Assembly (NCBI GenBank): GCA_036897095.1
Contig: JAYMSP010002099.1
Location: 1-26,329, forward strand
Source: Plantago elongata
Lineage: Eukaryota > Streptophyta > Magnoliopsida > Lamiales > Plantaginaceae
Reading direction: 5' to 3'
DNA length: 26,329 nt
The stretch's first letter is position 1, and every line of letters begins with the position of its first letter. Under the pieces are notes generated by a model. It was not told where the DNA came from. It saw nothing but the letters and a program-made list of their open reading frames with translations, and made no database searches. The position numbers and the translations under genes are program-made. This document shows, piece after piece, positions 11,801 through 21,340 of this stretch.

Positions 11801-14800
11801 TTAGGATGACCCTTTATTATTTTTTCACTTCGATACAATTTTCATGTTTAAGCCTGGATTTCGTCCAGGACTTGTAGATTTGGCATTTTGTAATAGCATT
11901 ATTTGTTTCTGCAGGTTGATTGCTTTCACGTGCTGCGTAAAAGTGAACCTCCATTTGTCCCCTTGACTATCTTTATCAAGCAAGGATTTATGTCTTTTGT
12001 ATGTTTTAGCTTCTCTCCCTTGAACTTCACTTGCCTTCTAACTATATTCTTGCTTGAAGTTGTCATTTAATCTTGTGAAGTGTTATTCTCATCTATGATG
12101 GTAAACTTTGATTAAAAAAAATCTATGATGGTAAACTTATCTATCATTCAGTAATATTTAAGAACTTGCTCTTTACATTATTCACAATTATTAGTAACAT
12201 TCAAGAAATTGCCTTTTACATACTGCAGTAACTTATGGACCCCAGCTTTGAGTTGCCAATGTCAATTTAGCCCTTTTACATTTTCATTTTTTTCCATTCT
12301 GGTTATAATTTAACATAGATATAGATCATCAAAGGGTGTCAATTCAAATTGTGAGGAATTGGGATTAGAATAGAATTTGATTAAAGGTGAAACTATAGAA
12401 GAGGGTAAAATGTAGACGAAAAGAGATTATGATTATGAATGAATGAGTGAGATGGATAAAAATCCTCTTCTAGGGAGATTCGTAACATAATAATAAATTT
12501 GTCATATTCTAAGAGCTGTCAAATGATAAAAGCCCATACCTAGACTTCTGGGATAACTCTTGTAGCTATGTCCGACTAGAATATAGAAGTAACGATTGCT
12601 AGGGTCATAATTTGACTGAACTAAGACATAAACTATAAGATCAATCAGGGTTCTCAATAGTTTGCAATAGTGGCATAGTGGAACTGCTTATCCTACAAGA
12701 TATCCACCGCGGCCACTATAATGGTAGAAATGGCTGCTCTAACGGAGCTATACACTGCTGTTGACAAAATGGTACCTGATAGGTTTATAAATTTGTCCAT
12801 GCTGTCAGTTGTGTTTTCAAGCAAGTTCTGCTGACATCTTTTCCATGCCACGTGTTGTTTGGCGACACCTCCTTAAGGTTGTTGTATCTATTTATGATAA
12901 TGACTTGTTAATTAGAAATTGACCATTTGCACATTTAGAAAGATGTAACTTTTCATATGAATTTAGTGTAGCTTAGATCCTCCTTTGCGCAATCCCTCTG
13001 TAGTCTTTTTGAGCTCAGCCTCCACGCGTCTCTATCTAGGATTGATAATTATGATACTAATAATATTCTATGTCTAACATAGCACCTTGATTTCTGTCAT
13101 TTCTGGATATAAACTACCTATTACGAGCATATTAATAAAATTATAAAATAAACTGAAATTCTAATATTCTTCAAGTTCTGGCATCTTGATTTCTAATTAA
13201 TTATTCCTCCTACTTATTGCTAATGATATCTTCTGCAACAAAGAAGGTGAAATTCTTGTAAAAATCTTGTTTTTCCTCAACATTTGGAAATCGATACCTC
13301 TCCAGCGGAAGTGTTTGGTGCACTCACCCAATTTACACTAATTTGATGTGAATTTTCCTATAGTTCAGGGAAATCAAGTCTTTCTCGTAAAAAAGGGATG
13401 CGTGCTGTGAATATGGCTGGAAATTATTCCTGAATCCTATCCTCAAATTTAAACATTTACTACATTTCTTTGAGGCCTGGCTGTCGATTAAAATCTTTGG
13501 GGATTTTTTTTTGCGGTAGCATCAAGAGTACAGCATTAGGCATTTAATATTATCCCCCTGTCTGAAAACATGTCTCAAAACAGTTATTACTTCTTTTCTG
13601 GTCAATCGTTTTCAGTTTTAACTCGAATTAATCTTGAACCATAATGGTAAAAATTTTGCCAATATTACATTATGAAAATTTACTTCCTAAATGTTCACTC
13701 TGTAATTTTGGTAAACATGTTTACCATTATAGTTCAAGATATTTCGTATTGAAACTTGAAGTTGGTTGCTCAAAAGAAGTCAAAGTGTAACAACTTTTTT
13801 GGGACAGAGGGATTGTGTCATTCAAGAAAAATGGAGTTAAAAAATTACACGAGGTGAAACAGTAGTTACAATATAATTGGAGTGTATACCACGGTAGCTT
13901 GCACATGGTTTCTTCTTTAAAAAGAGATGCAGTATTTGACGGTGTTCATTGAGCTGTGTTCTTTTACCTTTTGTACGGAATATTAATGTCATTTCTCAAA
14001 ACTACGTTGGAGTCCAGACATGTCTACTATTCTTCTGCCATTTGTAATTTCCTACTGGTTTAGATCGTAGCTTGATCAGTGGTTAATTTACAGTTAACAT
14101 GTTTAATACGGAAAAACTTACTTCGCATCTTAATGGTGTTTATTTTTTACAGATAACATTTGTCGTCGTCCATTTTAATGACCAAAGGATATCCAGCGCT
14201 GAATTAAAGGATCTTCTTCTCCAGTCTATATCAGTTCTTGTGCAGTACAACGAGTTTTTAGTTGCCTTTGAATGCAATAAAGCAGCAACTGAGAGGATGC
14301 CAAAAGCTTTGCTCTCAGCATTTGATAATAGATCTTGGATTCCCGTAACCAATATACTTCTGAGATTATGCAAAGGTTCTGGATTTGGGTCAAAGCATGG
14401 AGAATCTTCATCTTCAAATTCATCTGCATTATTTCAGGTTATGATGGTGCTTCGTGCTCTTATGATTCCTTATTCCTATCCTATATCTCCTGTTGTTTCT
14501 GGGCTTTGCTGAATGTATTACTATTTCTATTTCGTAACTGATAGAAATTATTGCGGGAAGCTTGCGTCGGTGATGATGAGTTGTTTTCATCTTTTCTGAA
14601 CCGCTTGTTCAACACTCTCAGCTGGGCGATGACTGAATTCTCTGTATCGGTACGGGAAATGCAAGAAATGTACTATAAGGTATACTTCATTGCTTTGTGG
14701 AAAATCTCATTTTACTTCTTTCTTGTTATGTCTGATTTGTATACAAGCTGATTTGATGTATGAATCATTATCAGGTGATGGACTTTCAGCAAAAGAAATG

Positions 14801-15949
14801 TGGTGTCATATTTGACCTATCGTGCAACCTTGCAAGGGTATTAGAATTCTGTACTCGTGAAATACCTCAAGTTTTTCTATCAGGAATTGATACAAACTTA
14901 AGAAGGCTGACCGAGTTGATTATCTTTATACTGAACCAATTAAATGGAGCAATTGATCCAGAAGTTTTCGAACTGTAAGTAATCTGTCCTTAATAATGTT
15001 TGTTTTACCAAAATCCTAGTCTGAATTTTCCTGGCATAAATTCTGTTGATAATTTGACATTCCATTTAATATCAATGTTTATCAAATATGGAAGCATCTC
15101 TTGTTGAACTTAACTACTTTCATGTACTTGAAAAACGATATAGATAATCATCATTCACACAAAATTTGCAGATCATTAAGCCGATATGGAAATTCATCTG
15201 AAAAGGTCCACAGGGGCATGATTTTAGCGCCTCTTGCCGGCATTATTCTAAATTTGTTGGATGCTAGTAAAGAGACGGAGAGTGGGGATTGGAATGACAT
15301 TGTTGCAACATTTGCTAGCATGGATTGTGCTGACACCATCCTCTATGGATTTCAGCATCTTCTTGAGTACAATTGGGTTAGTAACATTTAACTTGCATCT
15401 TTGGTTATATTAGCATAACTTTGGTATCGCTAATATATGTTCACTGGAGCGGTAACAAGGAGTATAAACTATAAAACTGATTTATTGTAAAACTTGCTGG
15501 TTAATTAGTTAAAAGGCCCTAATATGAAAGGGACAGATTCATCCGTGTGTTTTTATCATCCTCCTCTTGTACACCTTATAGCATGGATTCACTGATCTGG
15601 AAATATTTGTTGCATTGTTTCATAGGCGGGATCCTCGAGGACCGACGATTATTCATATCAACTGTCAAAGTTAGAGAAGTTCTCTAGCATGTTGACTGAC
15701 CATTCAGAGTTGCAAGCAATTGAGAATAAGATATGTGGGGGAGAATCCGAGACCATTGATGATGGATTATGCTGCATATGCTATACAAACCAAACAAATG
15801 CTCAATTTCTACCCTGTTCTCATGTTTCATGCTACAGTTGCATATCCAGACAGCTTATCAACTGCGAAAGATGCTTTTTTTGCAATGCAACAGTAGTAGA
15901 AGTTGTAAAGCAAGATGAGGCCCGTGCTACTTTAAGTCTTTCCTTTTAG
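5804..15949 (+). CDS. RKP: E3 ubiquitin-protein ligase RKP (KPC1-related), SPRY and RING domains
   Basis: The translation follows Arabidopsis RKP almost end to end. My exons are 5804-7306, 8220-9050, 9963-10123, 11280-11418, 11915-11998, 14153-14437, 14545-14679, 14775-14974, 15172-15376 and 15626-15949, with all phases consistent, giving about 1,288 residues (family about 1,280). A SPRY domain spans about residues 139-272 ([28 protein letters not shown]). A long helical middle follows. The C-terminal RING reads C1230-x2-C-x11-C-x-H-x2-C-x2-C-x10-C-x2-C1267, all ligands present. In Arabidopsis this ligase promotes degradation of the CDK inhibitor KRP1/ICK1 in the cytosol and so cell-cycle entry; geminivirus C4 protein induces it. 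No stop or frameshift is seen, so the gene appears functional. The exon 4 to 5 acceptor was set at 11279 because it restores the family reading W-Y-R-L-S-L; a nearby AG at 11255 is rejected. Confidence 0.95.
7715..7820 (+). other. Plastid ndhF fragment (NUPT) inside RKP intron 1
   Basis: About 106 bp of this intron translate, without a stop, into a conserved stretch of the plastid NADH dehydrogenase-like subunit Ndh[16 protein letters not shown], then [11 protein letters not shown], then IVIPYIMN. The match ends abruptly on both sides and the flanks are ordinary AT-rich intron. The piece is in the same orientation as RKP and lies outside the coding exons, so it should be removed by splicing. 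It is a nuclear insertion of plastid DNA, not a working gene. Confidence 0.85.
9125..9274. repeat. Tandem duplication, two units of about 75 bp, RKP intron 2
   Basis: Units 9125-9199 and 9200-9274 share GCAT.CC, ATGTCTA.GGTAGTAATTG, then GAATAAAATGGAA and TGCCTGATTG, with scattered substitutions (roughly 85 per cent identical by eye). It is a local intronic duplication with no coding content. Confidence 0.75.
9605..9677. repeat. Compound CAA / CA microsatellite in RKP intron 2
   Basis: An imperfect CAA-rich tract (about 9605-9643) runs into an imperfect then perfect CA dinucleotide run ending at 9677. The frames crossing it encode low-complexity His/Thr or Cys/Val peptides and are artefacts of the repeat. 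It is likely length-polymorphic between individuals. Confidence 0.85.
10325..11014. repeat. Flanking direct repeats around a T-run and an internal duplication, RKP intron 3
   Basis: A segment of about 62 bp at 10325-10386 (AGTATAATGCATTTGATATA, then TTATGTT.TTTCG) recurs in diverged form and the same orientation at 10953-11014. Between them lie a 12-T run at 10427-10438 and a tandem duplication with units of about 116-120 bp near 10681-10800 and 10801-10920 (shared GCTCTTTATCAAAGCAAGTG). The T-run could be the poly(A) tail of a minus-strand retroelement remnant, but no element coding sequence is recognisable. Confidence 0.6.
13553..13812. mobile_element. Stowaway-like MITE in RKP intron 5, hairpin-forming
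   Basis: The left end TCCCCCTGTCTGAAAA and right end TTTTTTGGGACAGAGGGA are inverted copies with Stowaway-type termini. TA lies to the left (13551-13552) and TT to the right where TA is expected. The two halves are inverted over most of their length: ATCTTGAACCATAATGGTAA at 13631-13650 matches 13721-13740 reversed with one mismatch. The transcript of this 2.15-kb intron would therefore contain a long imperfect stem-loop. Confidence 0.75.
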
Positions 15950-16015
15950 TTTCAGGATTTCCTTTTGTATTAGCTGATAGTGGATAAGCAGTTGGGTCTT
16001 TAGAAATCTACCTTA

Positions 16016-16021
16016 AATAAA
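16016..16021 (+). terminator. Poly(A) signal candidate of RKP
   Basis: AATAAA lies about 65 bp after the RKP stop codon, followed by a GAAGAAGAAG tract and TG/TATA-rich DNA. Plant 3' ends are loosely defined and the transcript may extend further, to the T-rich stretch near 16200-16260. Confidence 0.45.
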
Positions 16022-16752
16022 CTGGTAAGTAGCAGGAAGAAGAAGAAGTATATATAGGATATCATATCGTTTTCTTCTCTGGTGTTTTGTTGGTTATATG
16101 TAATTAGTGTATATAAGGGAAGCAAAGATGAAGAGAAAGCTGATGGAATGGGATCCCTATGTTCTTAATTTTGTAGACAGTTGAGAGGCTTTTTCTTCTG
16201 TATATAGAGGTGTACATGTTAATCTTGCACTGGGCTCTTTCAATCACTTTTCTTTAGTCTTGTAATGCCATGAAGGCTGATCGTCCTGCCCATCAGTGTT
16301 TATGTGCACGCCCTTCAAAGTGGAAGTTTTGGGAGTTGCATGTCCGCTTGACCCAGAACATAGTACTGTGTTAAATTGTGGATCTGGCCACAAATATACC
16401 CTCGTTGCAGAAATTGAACCGGGCCTTGTGCTTGTTTGTTAATAGTAAATGTTCCGTCATCAGTTCCTCACTTTTTTTGTGAACCTTGTCATCACATGCC
16501 TTGCCCAAGCGAATGAAATTGGAGAAAAAAGATTAATTTGAGTGGCATTTTCAATTGAAATTGAGTTTTACTTCCTCCTCTGCAGGAGGCAAATCAGGAA
16601 ATTCCAGACAAGCTAAAAAGGGAAAAGAAAGAATCCAGTATCATTGAATTGATTTATCGCTACCTAAAATTGTAACACTCCCTGTTCTGTAAACCCCTAG
16701 TTATTTCACCCTGCTCCTCATTTTTGCTTACACATAACACCAGCAAACAGAA
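16022..16752. other. RKP downstream region and spacer
   Basis: Mostly non-coding DNA, probably RKP 3' UTR at the left and a spacer to the right. The only local structure I see is a small palindrome, CCTCCTCTGCAGGAGG, near 16574-16589. No gene or mobile element was recognised. Confidence 0.5.
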
Positions 16753-17945
16753 ATGGTGAAGAAACCTTCGAAATCCACGGTACTCTTCATTCTTTTCGTT
16801 TGCTCTCTCATTTTTTCTTCGTTTTCAAAGCTCGTTTCTTCTTGAAAGGTGTTCATTTCTTGTTTCTTTGGAAAATTTTTTATCTGGGTTTACTCATTTG
16901 GCTTCAAAGGTTCCTTCTTTTCCTCATTTCATTGTTTATATATCACTGGAATGCTTGTTTTGTATCTGTTCTATATGCTGTTGGATTTGCTTTTTTTTGG
17001 ATCTGTACTATATGCTACTGGTTTTGCTTTTGAAGAATGTATGATGAGTAGTTTCTCTATTCAAGTGAATGCTGTGAGCCTGTGATTTTGGAATTTGGAT
17101 TCATTTTCAGATGTGATTTATGCTCAGGTAGCTAGCTTATCTTGAAATTTTTTAATTGCTTTTTTACTTTGTCAAATTAGAATTTTTATATAACCAGTTA
17201 TTGTACATTGTTCAAGGCATTTTGAGGTCCTTCTATGAAATTAATTATATCTCTTGTGTTGTTTTCTCTGTATGACATGCAAATGATTGTGAAGTGTGAA
17301 CTATATATGTCACAAGTCATAGAGCATGAGATGCAATTCTGCAGATTTTAATTATTATTTTCGTAGCATGAGTTCCACAATATGGCACTGATGGTTGATC
17401 TCTCATGACAGTAGCTTGATCAGTCTAGAATGGCAGAATCGACACTCAAAGCTGTCGTTTGTGGACAGATATTGTTCTAACATCCAAGAGGAGATGATTG
17501 AAAGAGAACTAATGAACCTAAGGTAAGACATCAGAGATTCAAATCTAATTTTTTTTTTTTTTTTGCAGATATGTGGATTTTGCCTTGTTTGTAGCCAAAT
17601 AGTTGTGTTTAATATAGGCTAACTTCTCCATCCGTTGTTCTAAGATCTGTGTTTGTGCATCTTATTCGTGTTTGGATAGGAACGGTGTATGTTTAAGTGG
17701 AATCACTTGCAAATATTTGTTCTTATTTTCCGTTTCCTTTGTGTTTGCGCATGATAAAATATCAATGGCAGTTCTGTTGCCCTAACATTCAGCAAGCACA
17801 CAATGATGTTTGCATATTACATAATTAAAGACTACAAATTAACTTTCTTATCTCGTTCTAACTCAGGACAAGTTTAGAGTTAGAGATCTTGATGAGATGA
17901 GATGAGATGATGAGATTGAAGAGGATATCGGCACACAAGCTTCAG
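16753..17945 (+). pseudogene. Exon-like fragments of an unrecognised gene (possibly decayed), 5' part
   Basis: An ATG at 16753 opens MVKKPSKST and meets a GT at 16780. A 17-nt candidate exon (17111-17127), then 17412-17522 and 17867-17945 have sound splice borders and join in one frame. The best piece reads SLISLEWQNRHSKL, then SFVDRYCSNIQEEM and IERELMNLR, partly coiled-coil-like. The joined frame has TGA in the 17-nt exon and again inside 17867-17945, within a GATGA pentamer run. Either the gene is broken, or translation starts at the ATG at 17120 and ends early, giving about 50 residues. I do not recognise the family. The phase agreement suggests more than chance, but the call is weak. Confidence 0.3.
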
Positions 17946-18323
17946 GTAGTGAAAATGGTAAAAGGAGTTAGCTAATCTTCAACACTTATTTCAAACACTG
18001 TCGGAACAAATGACCTTTCACTAAATAGCAATAAAATAACCTATACCCATTTCTTTTATAGAGAACCCCATAGTTTTCTCCGGTGCATTCTGTTTTGTTC
18101 CAATGAAAAGTTGGAAATGATTTTCGAGGGTTGCCAGGGAATCTTCTTTGTTTTATCCTCTTCTTTTACTTTGCTTTGTGTTCCATTTTCTCTTTTATCT
18201 CCTCTTTCTCTGTTGCTCAAACCCATCACAACTTAGTTTTGTACATCTGAGTCATATAGTTAATTTCAATTTGAATTGTATGTTGCCGGCACAATTTCTT
18301 GTGCATAACACACAACAAGAATA

Positions 18324-19232
18324 TCCATGACCACTGCCCAATCATCCAACTTTTCAAATAAACAATTAATTTATTTATCGTCCACTTACCCAACATTCGA
18401 CCAAACCCAACCACAACAACAAAGCGTAGTTTATTTATAATCACCCACTACCTAATCAATTCAATCAATATAATTATTATTGTTTTACTATTATCGTAAA
18501 TTAATTATAATATAATAATTACATTATAATTAGATGTGATTAATAAAAGACTAAATTAGATTTAAAATGAAAATATAAATTGAAGTAGCATAGCAGGATA
18601 AGAATCTGAGTAGTGTTACTAAATGTTTCAAATTTGGGAGTTTTTGGGAGCTTTGCGTACTTTGACAAGGAGGATACTAGTTTGAATAGAGTTGGAACAA
18701 GAATGGATTCTTTGGATCCATTTAGAGAGAGAGTAGACAAGATATTTAATTGAGGTATGGAAGTAAAATAAAAAAGCCTCTTCAGTATGTGGTAATTATA
18801 ACAAATTTGGTCTCTATTTATTGATTTGAAAAAATGATGAATTTTGATATAATTCTTTTGAAACGAATAGAAGTATCATAATTCACAAAAATATAAATAT
18901 AAATCTAAAGAAAAGGTACAATAGGGAGGGGCACTCTAAATTTTCATTTTTACATCTAAATTTTTGTATAATGTGGAATATTTAATTGCTACTTCAACTT
19001 ATATTTTCATTTTTGAATCTAAATTTTAGTATTTTGTTCATTATATTTACTTATTATATTCAATTTTTTAATTTATTTCTTTAATAGTAAAAAATAATTA
19101 TATTAATTGAATTGGTTGGGTGGTGGATGGTCCATCGATAACTACATTTGTTGTGGTTGGGTGTAGAGTTGGATATGTAAATGGGAGAATAATTAATCGT
19201 TTATTTGAAAAGTTGGATATTTTGGTTGAGTT
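18324..19232. mobile_element. Non-autonomous element with long terminal inverted repeats (about 0.9 kb)
   Basis: Two arms of about 270 bp are inverted copies of each other. ATCCAACTTTTCAAATAAAC (18344-18363) pairs with 19199-19218; CCCAACCACAACAA (18406-18419) pairs with 19150-19163; the AATGAAAATATAAATTGAAG block near 18566-18585 pairs with about 18990-19010. A centre of about 390 bp holds no transposase. Outer borders are approximate; a possible AATAT duplication is seen outside each end. Foldback or Mutator-like MITE types are possible. An inner direct repeat (near 18939-18975 and 19000-19036) lies within the right arm. Confidence 0.7.
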
Positions 19233-19326
19233 GGTGATCATAATATTTATGGGTTAACAATTTATCGAGAAAGCAAACCCATTCAATTCTACCTCACATG
19301 GAACTTGTTTAACAATAATTTTGCAG

Positions 19327-19806
19327 CAACAATAGCTTTTCATCAAGAGATAATTATTGATGATTTTGTCTGGCATTTCGGCAACCGACTTGCACGTTGA
19401 AGCAACTGTAAGAAATTTGCTATTATCAGCTGTTTTCTTTTACCCCTTCACTTGCTAGCCATCCAAGTATCATCGTAATTGAGAGAAGAGGATCCTGGCT
19501 CATGATTTGTTATTTGTACCCACCTTGGTTACTGCTGCAGTTGTCAACTCTCTTCCCCAACGCAAGGAAATGCCTGCCGTGAGAATCAGAATTACCTTTT
19601 GCAGTATTTATATCCACTGTTTTTCTCTTTTACTTTTAAAGGTCTGTAAATGACCTTCCTTGGTGAATCGATCTTAGCGTCCACGTTTTATATCTGTTAA
19701 TAACCCGAACCTTAAGTTCAGCTGAGGTTGTTAAAATAATGTAAAATGTAAGACTGCGAAGGCCATGGAAGGTCCTTTAGAGACCTTTGAGATAAAAAGA
19801 GAATAG
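19327..19806 (+). pseudogene. Exon-like fragments of an unrecognised gene, 3' part
   Basis: Three short segments have splice-like borders and matching phases: 19327-19407 (TIAFHQEIIIDDFVWHF, GNRLAR, then an in-frame TGA), 19541-19578 (VNSLPQRKEMPA) and 19753-19806 (TAKAMEGPLETFEIKRE, then TAG). They may belong with the fragments at 16753-17945, with the inverted-repeat element sitting in the intron between, but no exon links the two phases. I do not recognise the protein. Chance open frames remain a real alternative. Confidence 0.25.
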
Positions 19807-20379
19807 CATTGGATATTGATATATCAAAAGTGAATTCTGATTGTCATGCCTAGAATTATTTGCTATCAGAAAACGAGTTGACAGCAGTGGATGGATCAAA
19901 GTGCATGCAAGAATGTGGGTACAACCTTTACATTTATTAATCTTTTGCATCATATTTTGTTCAAAATTAAGAACCGGTAATTATCTGATTGTTACATAGC
20001 TAACTTTACTTACTCCGGTGATTCAGATGTGGTTTTCCTTCTTTTACCATCTTGTGTCTTTTGTCTCATCTTTGTCTCATTCAGATATGTGTTAGTTTAT
20101 ACATCTTGATTAAGTTCCATAGTGGTTAAGGATATTTTGTATGTGTCGATTTATATTAAGCTGCTATAGATTGTTTATTCATGATTCATGACATTACAAG
20201 TCATATTTATTAATGGTGCATAAATAATGTTTGTTAGGTCTATAACAAAGCTTCTTTGATGTGAACATTTTTTGAACTTGGAGAGGACCATGGCAAACAG
20301 CTTCAGGAGAAGAAATATAAGATGACTGACATAATTGATGGCTTAGCATATGCAGTTGTATATATTTCCACTTGTTATG
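19807..20379. other. Spacer with one short open frame
   Basis: No recognised gene. A plus-strand frame from 20264 to about 20485 is open for roughly 70 codons (ELGEDHGKQLQEKKYK, then MTDIIDGLAYA), but it lacks family recognition and overlaps the opposite-strand fragment to its right, so it is not called. Confidence 0.35.
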
Positions 20380-21037
20380 CTAGGATATTATTCTTCGATT
20401 ATTTCTCTGATTTATGCGAGGTAAATTGTACTTTGAATCTGGAATATATAATCCGGGAAGTAAGGCAATGTGATTATGGATTCTGAAAATAAATATTGCA
20501 AGAATTATATGTATATCAGATGTACAAGAACTAAGATTATCTGTCTCTATATTCAGAGGCTTCCTGGATTGATCACCATTTAATGGAACAGACATATCAA
20601 AGAAATAGCATGTTTGCAGTTTAAAAGCCATTCGTCTGAGTCTGAATCCGTAACAAGTTTCATTTTTCATCATCTCTAATTCTCTATCACCGAGTTCGTA
20701 ATAAAAGGACGAGCCACCAATACCATCCTGCATTGACAAGAAAATATATCAAAGCGAGCCTAGCTAGTAAGACGCAAAACTACATTTCTGGACCGTATGA
20801 ACTAACACTAGTTTAGCACATAGACAAGAGTCACAAGACACATCAAATTACAGGACCAGATGCAACAGCTGCAATACGCAATAAATATATATTTGTACTG
20901 TGTCATAGGCAGCACTTGGTAGCCAAAAGCACTGGCATTTCTGCTTAAACCACCTTAAGAACTTCTAGCCAATCTTTAACAATTTTCTCGCAAGCATTAG
21001 TGAGGATAAAATGCACGTAATTGACAGTTGGGTCAAC
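20380..21037 (-). pseudogene. Two-exon fragment of an unrecognised gene, apparently 5'-truncated
   Basis: On the minus strand, 21037-20954 encodes VDPTVNYVHFILTNACEKI then VKDWLEVLK and ends at AAG|GTGG. After a 226-bp intron ending TTGTCAATGCAG, a second exon from 20727 reads DGIGGSSFYYELGDREL, then EMMKNETCYGFRLRRMAF, and stays open to 20380. Both junctions are phase 0, which supports a true spliced origin. Upstream of VDP there is an in-frame TAA with no AG between, so the 5' part is missing or broken. The last 60 or so codons look less protein-like and may be read-through past a lost donor (for example at AATG|GTGATC). The family is not recognised. Confidence 0.5.
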
Positions 21038-21122
21038 ATATTACTCAAAGAGGTAGAGACCAATCGAGGAGTCAAACCACCGGTTCGAAAGATCGTGACC
21101 GATCGATTAGTAGTCGGGTCGT

Positions 21123-21129
21123 TATAAAT
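21123..21129 (+). promoter_or_regulatory. TATA-like box of the plastid-protein gene
   Basis: TATAAAT about 218 bp before the ATG at 21341, followed by a leader with CT-rich pieces (CGTCTTCTTCCTC near 21253). It is the best-placed match, and the transcript start would be near 21155. Confidence 0.4.
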
Positions 21130-21310
21130 GATCAGAGTCAGGGACGAACAAATAAAATTTAGAAGGCGAATGGTGCAAAAAATAGCGGAGAATCCAAAGG
21201 CTGAGCAAGCGCCATCAAGCAGAAGAAATTAAGAAAACCCCTTTCAATCATCGCCGTCTTCTTCCTCAACTCTCGTTTCTTGCCAAATTTTCAATTAGCA
21301 TTTTTTACCT

Positions 21311-21316
21311 ATGTGA
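21311..21316 (+). promoter_or_regulatory. AUG-stop upstream ORF ahead of the plastid-protein gene
   Basis: ATGTGA, a start codon immediately followed by a stop, lies 25 nt before the main ATG at 21341 in the predicted leader. Such minimal uORFs can lower translation by ribosome stalling or limited reinitiation. The effect here is not shown. Confidence 0.45.
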
Positions 21317-21340
21317 TACGATAAGATTTGATTGAACAAA

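Noticed and set aside
16753..16833. A 26-residue peptide (MVKKPSKST plus a hydrophobic run) read through the GT at 16780
   Set aside because: The GT is splice-like and the hydrophobic part looks like T-rich intron; too little to call a secreted peptide.
18148..18740. Plus and minus frames of 60-72 residues
   Set aside because: They lie mostly in the arms and core of the inverted-repeat element and have low-complexity translations.
20264..20485. Plus-strand open frame of about 70 codons with ELGEDHGKQLQEKK
   Set aside because: Some protein-like text, but no recognised family, no clear splice partners, and overlap with the opposite-strand fragment.
21081..21120. GGTTCGAAAGATC and GACCGATCGATTAG as a tRNA or operator
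   Set aside because: No acceptor stem or cloverleaf forms around GGTTCGAA; the palindromes are short and lie in a plant promoter.
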